Source of the DNA: Hydrangea macrophylla
Lineage: Eukaryota > Streptophyta > Magnoliopsida > Cornales > Hydrangeaceae
DNA: 64,000 nucleotides
Reading direction: 5' to 3'
Assembly (NCBI GenBank): GCA_033977485.1
Contig: CM066984.1
Coordinates: 114,569,251-114,633,250 of the forward strand
Both the position numbers and the translations under genes were made by a program. The notes below the pieces were generated by a model. That model did not search any database and had not been told where the DNA came from. It saw only the letters and a program-made list of their open reading frames with translations. Shown piece by piece: positions 55,859 to 64,000 of the stretch. Numbering within the stretch: the first letter of the stretch is position 1; every line of letters begins with the position of its first letter.

Positions 55859-58049
55859 CGCACACAAGCATGTAACATACAATTGACATATATGTACATG
55901 TAAAATAAACTACAAATGATCAGAATAGACAAAGATATATACATGTATAGAAATAGAATTAATGTTGTTTCAGTAGTGGTGGTCTGAGTGTTGTTTGGTT
56001 TTGGGCAAAATTGTAATTTGGTTTTGTCCCAATTCTAAACTTCCTCTCTTTTTCTCGTGGGCTTAATGTTCCAAATCTTTGGTTGGACTCATATAAATAA
56101 GCATTTAGATATATATAACCTAACTAGTAGAGTAAACTCAGAATAAGAAAACTTGATGTAGTTCACACAACTACAGGGCTAAGAAATTCCAATTTAGGAC
56201 TACCCACAAAAAAATAAAAAATGAAACTAAATTTAAGGTCTATTCATGTTTCTTTTTTGGTTCAACTTAATTGTTTTGAGCTTCTAAGGCAGAAATTAAC
56301 TTTCGGAATACTCAGTTTGAGCTATGGAAATAATCATGATTTAGATTTACTTGGCTCTTTAAAATTTAGAAGTGCTTCTTTACCTTCAAAGTTTTCATGA
56401 GCTTACTTGTTGGGCTTTCTTAGAGTTCTCACTAATTGTACTTAATGATCATGACACGTATCTTGACCTAAATTTTTTTTTTTATGTATTTTCACAAATC
56501 TAGTGAAGCCACTATTAGCAACTTTCCAATTACTTGTAAGGCCTCCAAAATTGATTATTCAAACTAATGTTATATATATGTGAAACTTGATGCAGAAATT
56601 AAAGACCCGCGTTGTGAAACAGAATGTCAATCCCGAGTGGAATGAAGATTTAACACTTTCAATTGCAGACTCGAATCTTCCTGTCAAAATTGTAAGTATA
56701 CAGTTATAATAGTACATGCTGAACTTCACTATTATATCAAAAACCACAATAATGACTTGAGTGCACAATGCTGCGCTTAGCAACACAGACATATTATATG
56801 TAAGCGTGAGCGTGCGCGCACACACACAAATCACAAAATAGTTTAAGCTGCTGAATTCAAATGGGAATGGAAATGAAATGAAATAGATTTCTAAGTGACT
56901 AGGATATCTAGTATTAGTCAATTAATTAATTTTATAATGACTACTTTGGAATGTTTTACATCTCCCTTTACTAATTGTAACCAATGAATTCCTACACGGA
57001 ATGTACAGCAATATTATGGCCATACCTAAAGAGTACAAGAATTTAGTTTTCATGTTTTATCTGGAAATGTCTTTTTAATTTTCGTTTAAGGTTTTTTATT
57101 TTTTATTTTTGAAGCCCCTAGCAATAAGGGTAGGGAACAAACAAACTCAGAACTTTGTTCTAAAAAAAATGATTGCATATTGTGGATCGAATAGTCTCTT
57201 TGTCAAAAATAAATATATGCAATGTCTAATCTATGGTTGAACTAACACCCAAGGGTCGCTTTGGACATCCTTGTGTGAAATAATCTCATTCATAATTTTC
57301 AATTAGGAAGATCATCATCTTGAATGGATAAAAAAAAAAAGGAATATAGGACAATGAAAGATGAATTGGGGAGATGTCCCCTATTTTCTTTTTCTTTTTC
57401 TTTTTCTTTTTCTTTTTTTGGCAAGAGATGTCCCCTATTTTCTAAATGGTTTAACGATGAAAAATATTCTTCTGAATACAATATCACTATGAATTAGGCT
57501 ATTCAAATTCAAGTGACAACCAAACAATCTATAGATGAATAGTTCATGTTTAAATCATGAACACGCATCTCCCCCCCCACACCCCCAACCTCACCCCCCC
57601 CCCCCCCTCCGCAAAAAAAAAAACACATTTGTATAATGAGCATTATCAAGAAGGCATTCAAGTCCGTATTTCAATGAATTTCAAAACTTTAATATAGTGT
57701 TCGGTAAAAATAGCTTCAAACTTTTGTAAATCGACTCCATTTTATTTTGCAGGAAGTGTATGATAAAGACGTGTTTAGCCTCGACGATAAAATGGGAGAT
57801 GCAGAGTTCGACATTAGACCATATCTGGAAGCTGTAAAGATGCGTTTGGAAAGTATCCCAAGCGGAACTATAATAACCAAAGTAAAACCAAGCCGAGATA
57901 ACTGTTTCGTGGAAGAAAGCAGCATTGTCTGGGCCGAGGGCAAAGTTGTCCAAAACATGTGTCTTAGACTCCGACATGTTGAGACTGGTGAGGTTGAGCT
58001 CCAATTGCAGTGGATAGATATTCCTGGTTCCAGGGGTCTGCCTTCCTAA
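55528..58049 (+). CDS. C2-domain protein of the CAR (C2-domain ABA-related) family, 3 exons
   Basis: Exons are 55528-55638, 56596-56691 and 57753-58049 (stop included), joined at GT-AG sites in phase 0. They give 37 + 32 + 98 = 167 codons, normal for the family. The start MEHLLGLLRIRVQRGINLAI is the usual opening. Candidate calcium-binding Asp residues are D22 and D28 (IRDVRSSDPYV) in the first loop and D73, D75, D80 and D81 (YDKDVFSLDD) in the third. NPEWNEDLTL lies between. The CAR-specific insert and end are clear: SGTIITKVKPSRDNC, EESSIVWAEGKVVQNMCLRL and VELQLQWIDIPGS. Known members bind phospholipids with calcium and bring ABA receptors to the plasma membrane; some related proteins are called GTPase-activating. 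Intron 1 (957 bp) and intron 2 (1,061 bp) hold microsatellites only. AATAAA at 58225-58230 may serve 3' end formation. No disabling change is seen. Confidence 0.92.
55639..56595 (+). other. Intron 1 of the C2 gene
   Basis: Begins GTAATA and ends TGCAG. Contains a compound (GC)n(AC)n(AT)n microsatellite at 55813-55858. No other element is recognised. Confidence 0.85.
56692..57752 (+). other. Intron 2 of the C2 gene
   Basis: Begins GTAAGT and ends TTGCAG. Contains a (TTTTTC)n tract at 57384-57416, a C-rich tract at 57569-57609 and a duplicated phrase, GATGTCCCCTATTTTCT, at 57371 and 57427. Frames here on the minus strand are not genes. Confidence 0.85.
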
Positions 58050-58350
58050 ATCTCCACTGTCTGTGTATACTAGTATCATTTTCAAATTTCCATATATGTA
58101 TGTTTTACTAGTAATGCTATGGTTCCCATACGATTTATATATATGTAGAACATAGGGATGACTGTTTTCCTCCTATGTTTTGGTCATATGGATGGTCAGT
58201 AAACTGGTTGGAACGGTTTTTGATAATAAACTCTTATGTTATTAAGGTTTGTATTCATGGTGTTTTAATTTGCCATTTTCTGGGTCAATTGGGTTTCCTC
58301 TGTTGATATATGTACACAAATTTCTAACCCATGAAGCAAGTTTAAATGAT

Positions 58351-58709
58351 GGGTTAATTACACTTTATCCCCATGTGGTTTGGCTCGATGTCATTTTACT
58401 CCCCTGTGGTTTAAAAGTGACCACTTAACACCCCCCCCCCCCGTGTGCTTTCGGGTAAAGTGTCACCGTTAAAATTAATTACCACTTTACCCCCTGTGGT
58501 TTGGTCCGATGTCCTCCCCCCCCTCCCCCCCCTCGATTTGATCCGATGGCACTTTAACCCCCTGTGCTTTTGAGGTAAAATGTCAACTTAACACTAATTT
58601 TAGCTGTGACACTTTACTCGAAAGCATAAGGGGGTTAAGTGGTCACTTTTATACCACAGGAGAGTAAAGTGACATCGAGCAAAACCACAGGGGTAAAGTG
58701 TAATTAACC
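58351..58709. mobile_element. MULE-type MITE with CACTTTACCCC ends
   Basis: GGGTTAATTACACTTTATCC is mirrored by GGGGTAAAGTGTAATTAACC. Further inward, GGTTTGGCTCGATGTCATTT pairs with AAAGTGACATCGAGCAAAACC. Flanks TTAAATGAT (58342-58350) and TAAAATGAT (58710-58718) are a 9-bp TSD with one mismatch. This terminal phrase is widespread in plant genomes. It lies about 300 bp past the C2 gene stop codon. Confidence 0.82.
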
Positions 58710-58718
58710 CTAAAATGA

Positions 58719-59042
58719 TTGATGAAAAGCCACGACAGTAATTTTACTTGCAGTACTGCTCAAATACTGAAATATGCAGAACTCCCCTTGCTAGTGTGTT
58801 TTATGACTTAAAGGCCCCGTTTGGCAGACTTATGCTATTACCATTGCAAGTAGAACGTCCTCAAATGGGGTGCAATTGGCGATTGGCTTCCAGCCTTCCC
58901 CAAACTGCATTTGTGGCCCAAAGTTCGAAGATGAGTCCAACTGCAGGCCTACTTTTTCCTTCTATGGATTTATTTGTAACTAAGAATGAATTCATGCTTC
59001 CATCCTTGGGCATGTATCTCCCCCAAAATCATTGAGCTTACA
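58719..59042. other. Intergenic, one unsupported open frame
   Basis: A 95-codon frame (58748-59035) has no recognisable domain. GGCCCCGTTTGGCAGACTTA near 58813 looks like a MITE end of the 'GTTTGG' kind without a partner. I do not call a gene. Confidence 0.4.
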
Positions 59043-59505
59043 TATATTGTGATATATGTGTCTCTGTATATATATATATATATATATTATTTTATATGTT
59101 TATGTGTTACTAAATGAGATTGAAGACTTTATTCATAGATGTATGAAATGACACTAGGCGTATTTGGCAACAACTTATGTATATTGTCATATATGTGTCT
59201 CTGTATATATTATTTTATATGTTTATGTGTTATTTGTAAATATATTAAATAATCAAGAAAACAACAAAGGGAAAGAGAAAAGAGAGCTAGAGTTTTTCAT
59301 AACACAAAAACTGAATGAATGAATACAATAGAAAAGAAGAGGCAATAATAATAGAATATTTAGGTATACAGTATTACCCTAATATAAAAGAAAAGACTAA
59401 ACTACCCTAAAACTAATAAAACTAATTCTAACATTACTAAATGAGATTGAAGACTTTATTCATAGATGTATGAAATGACACTAGGCGTATTTGGCAACAA
59501 CTTAT
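59043..59505. repeat. Tandem duplication, second copy split by an insertion
   Basis: A unit of about 135 bp (ATATATGTGTCTCTGTATAT... GTGTTACTAAATGAGATTG...GGCAACAACTTATG) fills 59043-59178. It repeats at about 59178-59505, but the second copy is interrupted by about 205 bp at 59228-59433. The first copy therefore preserves the empty insertion site. Confidence 0.8.
59228..59433 (-). mobile_element. Probable solo LTR of a short Copia-like element, 206 bp
   Basis: On the minus strand it starts TGTTAGAATTAG, contains ATACCTAAATATTC and CTTCTTTTCTATTGTATTC, and ends ACAAATAACA. These are LTR-like TG/CA ends with a short LTR length. Flanks read TTATG and TTACT, so the TSD is unclear (only TTA is shared with the empty site). 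It could instead be another class of insertion. Confidence 0.5.
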
Positions 59506-61015
59506 GTTTCTATGATTCAATTACGAAAAACTGCTTTTGGCTAAAAGCTGTCTAAAGTAGCTTTTAGACCAATTGTGAATTTCTACAATTGACCCATATT
59601 TTTTTGCTATTGAATCGCACAAGTTAAGTACTTTTGACAAACAGTGCTAACTATTTTAGTTTTTGAAATTCCATAATCGCTTAAAGCTCCAAAAGCTATT
59701 ACCAAATGGGGTCACTATAATTTTTGTTTTGTCTGTTTATCTTGCCAACTGAGGTATAAACTTCAACAGTTCAACCACTAAGTAACTAATCCACCACCTA
59801 AACATCTGTTAACATATGCTTAACCATTACCTCAAATGCCGAGGTGTTAGGACATTCCAGATCATATAGTTTCTTAACTTCACATAGACATATACATCAT
59901 AACAATTTTAAAAGCAATTTGACGCAGAAATTCATCATCTTGAATGAGACTATCTAGATCAAAAATAAGAATTTATCGTGTTTCTTCTGAAGTCAACATT
60001 TCTACGTTTTCTTGAGATGATATAATTAATTCATGGCTTTAACCATTATCTTATAAAAAACTACGATTTCCAAATGGATCCTCTATTGGTGCATTACAAT
60101 TTACAAGGATGAGGTAGTTGCTACATGAAAATATTTTCTTGAAGGTGAATTAGATATATAATTCATGAATTCAGAGGAGACAAAACAAACAGGCCCCAAA
60201 TGTCTTGGCAGTTTATTTATATCTATATCTACAATATATATGAGTAAAGGACAGCATCATATGTGTTAGGCCACCAAGTACATATATCATATATCTATTT
60301 CATGAGGAGTTTTGGACATTTTGCCCAGCCTTTCTTGCTATATTTATGGGCCTTTAAACCAGGTCCATCAATTCCGGATGTCTCTTGGCCTGCCATTTTG
60401 GATGTGGCTGCCAATTTTATTAAGGTCAATAAGTGATTAGGACATTTTAGAGTACTTTTTTTTATATAACCCTAGGTCCTACAAAAAAAAGGCATTTTAG
60501 TTCCTACTGCCTACACTTAAAAAAACAAAAAAAAAAAAGTCCACGAATTTCACAAAACTAATTTCACCGTTAACATCGCGCGTCGCCACCTCGATCGCCT
60601 TAGTTTTTAGGATTTATGATCCAAAGTAAGGAGAATAATTATACAAGAGTAGTTTTGTCCCAAAAATTCAAAAATAAATAAATAAAGGTTGTAGTTGGTC
60701 CACTTATGCTACATGCAAACGACATGGACTTTTTTTATTTTATTTTTTTTTATATAATTATTTTTTTTATATAGGGGACTCTGAGCCTATGCATTGGAGG
60801 GGACTTATATATGCCAACAAAAAGTGTAAAATTTGAAGGTCATTTAGACTTGAAAAAACAGTAACCAAAGATTTAACTCTAAGTTTCTATTTTATTTATG
60901 CCTCGTCATCTCCTTTAATTGTTTTTCATTAAGAAATTAAGTTGACTCCATGATGAATAGTTAATATTAATTGTTTACTTTATAAACAATATTTGAATTA
61001 TTAATTATTTGTATC
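59506..61015. other. Intergenic, MITE and SINE fragments
   Basis: 59506-59715 has GCTTTTGGCTAAAAGCTGTC and AAAGCTCCAAAAGC-like foldback phrases ending ATTACCAAATGGGGTC, probably a decayed MITE. About 60760-60820 is a truncated minus-strand SINE. A and T tracts lie at 60525-60538 and 60740-60775. No gene is seen. Confidence 0.45.
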
Positions 61016-61687
61016 GCCGTGTTTTGAGTAAGCCTCCATTTGCTTTGCACGAACAAGAAAGGGGAAAAAAAAACCCGTAATTGTGTGTTCACTTCATGGT
61101 TAAATAATTTCAGAAGTTGAAAATTTTCAAAATGCAATAGAAAATCAAGAAAAAGAAGGAAAAGATCCATAAAATTTGTTTAGGCTCTGTTTGGTTTGCA
61201 AATTTAGAACAAGAAAGGAAAACGAGAAGAAAACTTATTTATCTGTGTTCACTTAATGGTTTTATTTTTATTTTTATTTTTATCGCAAAGTATGAAAATT
61301 CCATTTCGCAAAAGACAAGTTCACAAGGAATATAGAGAGGCTTGGGTGACAGCCGTGTTTTGAGTAAGCCTCCATTTGCTTTGCACGAACAAGAAAGGGG
61401 AAAAAAAAACCCGTAATTGTGTGTTCACTTCATGGTTAAATAATTTCAGAAGTTGAAAATTTTCAAAATGCAATAGAAAATCAAGAAAAAGAAGGAAAAG
61501 ATCCATAAAATTTGTTTAGGCTCTGTTTGGTTTGCAAATTTAGAACAAGAAAGGAAAACGAGAAGAAAACTTATTTATCTGTGTTCACTTAATGGTTTTA
61601 TTTTTATTTTTATTTTTATCGCAAAGTATGAAAATTCCATTTCGCAAAAGACAAGTTCACAAGGAATATAGAGAGGCTTGGGTGACA
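61016..61687. repeat. Tandem duplication of 336 bp, apparently exact
   Basis: GCCGTGTTTTGAGTAAGCCT starts at 61016 and 61352, and the third junction, GCCG, is at 61688. I saw no difference between the copies by eye. Each copy contains two diverged sub-blocks built on GAACAAGAAAGG...GTGTTCACTT.ATGGTT, so an older duplication lies inside the recent one. Minus-strand frames at 60967-61170 and 61321-61506 are the same shadow twice. Confidence 0.85.
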
Positions 61688-61759
61688 GCCGCATGGGGAC
61701 GAATTTCTGGCTGAATTTAACAGTGCCACTGAGCGTGGTTTCTCAAATTATCGCGGGGG

Positions 61760-62055
61760 TGGCACTGTTGGAGTCACACAATGGGCCGCACAAATCCTGA
61801 AGCTCAATATTGATGGTGCAATTTTTAAGGATCTTGGTGGGATTGGTTTGGGTGGCGTGCTCCTTGACCATTCGGGAGATAGTCTTTTTCTAAGTTAATG
61901 CCTGGTAATATGGATGCATTAACGACCGAATGCCTTGCTCTTTGGAAATCACTGGTTGTCACTGTTGAGGCGGGTTTTTCTGATTTCATTTTGGAGTCGG
62001 ATTCTCTGTTCCCTATGAACAACTTCAAGAATAATGATTATGGGTTTGCTCCGTA
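61760..62055 (+). pseudogene. RNase H-like domain (RVT_3 type), broken
   Basis: The plus strand reads QILKLNIDGAIFKDLGGIGL then GGVLLDHSGDSLF, the first strand-strand unit of an RNase H fold with the catalytic Asp in LNIDGA (61812-61814). The frame ends at TAA 61896. A shifted frame from 61898 continues MPGNMDALTTECLALWKSLV and GFSDFILESDSL, supplying the second acidic residue (TECLAL) and the ESDS Asp. A frameshift thus splits the domain. This domain type follows non-LTR (LINE) reverse transcriptases and also occurs alone in plants. No RT is seen upstream, so it is a fragment or relic. Confidence 0.75.
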
Positions 62056-62056
62056 T

Positions 62057-62480
62057 TAGGGGTGTTCATCGGTCGGGGTGGAGGGGGATTTTGCGCCGAT
62101 CCAAAGTGGTTGGGGTGGCGGGGTTGGAAACCAAAACTAACCAGCGGGGAGTCCGGGGTGCTCGATTTTGGTCGGGTGGTCGGGGTGATTCAGGTGAGGC
62201 TGGTGGTGGATCTGGCTAGTGGTTGTGGTGGATCTAAGGTGGTAGTGGTAGTGGTGGTGGATCTGGCTGGTTGAGGTGGTGGTGGATCTGGCTGGTGAAG
62301 GTGGTGGTGAGGCGTGGTCACCAAGAGTGGTGGCCGAGAGTGGTCGTCGACAGTAGTGGTTGTGAGTGGTGGCTGAATTGAGAAGTGGTGGTACGTGGTG
62401 GTTTACGGTGGCAAAAGCCTAAAGGATTGGGCGACGTGGGCATGAGAGGCGACAGGAGCGGCTGGTTAAGTTTCAAAAAC
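62057..62480. repeat. G-rich imperfect repeat (GGTGGT/GGTCGG)
   Basis: Begins TAGGGGTGTTCATCGGTCGG, like the left end of hAT-type elements in plants, and continues as GGTGGTGGATCTGGCTGGT units repeated several times. No right end was identified. Glycine-rich frames here are by-products. Confidence 0.55.
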
Positions 62481-64000
62481 TCTAATGGTAGTCATAGTCT
62501 CATGGTAACTCCAAGGGTAAGAGGCAAAAGGGCTAGTCAAAACTTAAGTTTGACTTGTTGAATAGTAAAATGGCTAGGCATTTTATCAAATCCACTCCAA
62601 CCACACAAGGCATAAATGACTAGGCATTTCTTTTCATTTTGTTTTATATATTTTTCATTCAAATAATATAACATTTTATTGTACCTAATAATAAAAAAAA
62701 TCCCTTAAAATATAAAGTAAACACAATTAAGTAGGGTTTTTTTTAGAACACATAATTAACTAAATTATATAATACATATACTTTATATTAAGGCCAACCC
62801 ACAACCCACTTTATATTAACCAAGCCCAAACCCTAATTATATACAACAAACCCACACAATTAAAAAGCCCACAGCCCACCCCCAAACCCTATATCTTCTT
62901 CTTCTCTGTTTCTAGACGTTGAAACAGAGAGAGAGAGAGAGAGAGAGAGGGAGGTGCTCACGCCGAGAAGAGAGAGAGGCTCAGAGATTGTGAGAGAGAT
63001 GGAAGATCAAGATATTTGTTAAAGATATGTTAAAATCTTTCACTATATAGCTTGTATTTGTGATTGATTTCAAAATCTGCATTGTTCATTGCCGTTGGAA
63101 TCCATCCGTTGGAGACCAACGGTCATGAACAGTGCCGGCGCCATTTTTTCCCTCTTCCCCTCCATGCTCTGCAAAATGGCTCATGAAATTGGGCTCTCCA
63201 TTTTTGCCGAGCGTGATGGCTTGCTCCTTGGAGTGCTGATTTTTGAAATAGACTAGCCATTTTGACAGTTGAGTAATTTGGCTAGTGTAATGGCTCTCCC
63301 GTTGGAGATAGCCTCGTAGAAAGAGAAAGAGAGTAGAAAGCAAGAAAGAGAAAATGAGAATGTAGTTATATGTTGAGACATTTATTAAATTAATTTACAA
63401 ATAAAGCATTTAAAGTTTTTAATGTTGGAAAGTGAAATAAGTGAAATGACATAAAGCATTTCTTGAAAAGTGAAATGTCAGGGAAAGTCAAGTAATTCTC
63501 CAGAAACAAAACATGATTCAAAATTTAAATATTGAAATAATATAAAAATATTACTCATAGTTGGAGAGAATAAGTTGGATTTGCGAAATGGAATTGGGAA
63601 GTTCGATTGGTTCGGTCGGCTTTGGTTGTACAAAAATTTCAACCGTGACCGAACAAAAATTTAAATATTGAAATAGTTATGAGTGTTTGTGTGTGTATAT
63701 ATATATACATATATGTGTTTGTGTGTATAAAATATATATCTCTCTTTCTCTCTAACCCTCTCTGGTTCAACACACACATACACATACACACACAAGAGCA
63801 CAACATATATATATAGGCAAGGGAGGGAGTAGGTTGCCACTCCTCCGCAAAACTGGGGATAAAGATCTCATCATACTTCGATCGATTGAGAATAAGTCGG
63901 TTAGGGTTCAATTGATTGACAAGGACCCAATCGATTGGGAAGGGGGACCACGTCATAAATTATGTCAGCAGTAGGGTTTCAAGCGATTGAAGTTAGTTTA
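62481..64000. other. Intergenic, possible decayed element, AT-rich
   Basis: TCCACTCCAACC near 62590 and CGTTGGAGATAGC near 63300 may be the ends of a 'CTCCAACC' type MITE of about 0.7 kb; CTAGGCATTT and GACTAGCCATTT phrases recur inside. A (GA)n tract lies at 62927-62951. From 63690 on, (TG)n, (TA)n and (CA)n tracts precede several ATCGATTG motifs (63889-63989). No gene is seen. Confidence 0.4.

Noticed and set aside
57681..58085. Minus-strand frames of 134 and 80 codons
   Set aside because: They lie opposite exon 3 of the C2 gene and have no domain of their own.
58748..59035. 95-codon open frame downstream of the C2 gene
   Set aside because: No domain, no splice context and no composition shift relative to intergenic DNA; its start lies in MITE-like sequence.

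Overview
This is AT-rich nuclear DNA from a flowering plant, probably a eudicot. I cannot place it to order or species. The evidence is a plant C2-domain gene with GT-AG introns, Copia elements primed by initiator tRNA-Met, solo LTRs, many MITEs with 8- or 9-bp target-site duplications (TSDs), tRNA-derived SINEs and a non-autonomous Helitron. Coding content is very low. One ordinary host gene is complete: a C2-domain protein of the CAR (C2-domain ABA-related) family, three exons at 55528-58049 on the + strand, 167 codons. Nearly everything else I can explain is transposon sequence of several ages.

Layout. 1-12 kb: four degenerate tandem units (1.2-2.9 kb), then small MITEs (MULE-type with 9-bp TSDs, hAT-type with 8-bp TSDs) and short tandem duplications. 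12199-16255: a complete non-autonomous LTR retrotransposon with 1.37-kb LTRs and TSD ATGAT. Its only sizeable reading frame encodes a 280-aa acidic coiled-coil protein that I do not recognise. 17836-19716: a solo LTR (TSD AGTAG). 21-26.2 kb: a run of MITEs and foldback elements. 26495-27882: a short non-autonomous LTR element carrying a minisatellite.

28052-41280: a three-level nest. An old antisense Copia element (TSD GGAAA) is split by a 2.1-kb solo LTR (29841-36916, TSD CTTCC). That LTR is itself split by a young, nearly intact + strand Copia element (31405-36376, TSD ATATG). LTR divergence, counted by eye, agrees with this order: about 5% for the host element and under 1% for the innermost.

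41-54 kb: a SINE, Copia remnants, a second nest (46.2-50.4 kb: a hAT-type element holding a MITE and a probable 2.2-kb solo LTR), a Helitron (50861-53041, - strand), and a MITE hit by a SINE. 54.9-58.7 kb: a nested MITE, the C2 gene, then another MITE about 300 bp past its stop codon. 59-64 kb: tandem duplications, one with a later solo-LTR insertion, an exact-looking 336-bp duplication, a broken RNase H domain, a G-rich tract and AT-rich sequence.

The transposons do not work together as a system. The most unusual signals are the acidic ORF of the 12-16 kb element, a paired array of CAGTCGACTG palindromes at 36446-36734, and the nested insertions that record their own order. No rRNA, convincing tRNA gene or CRISPR array was seen.
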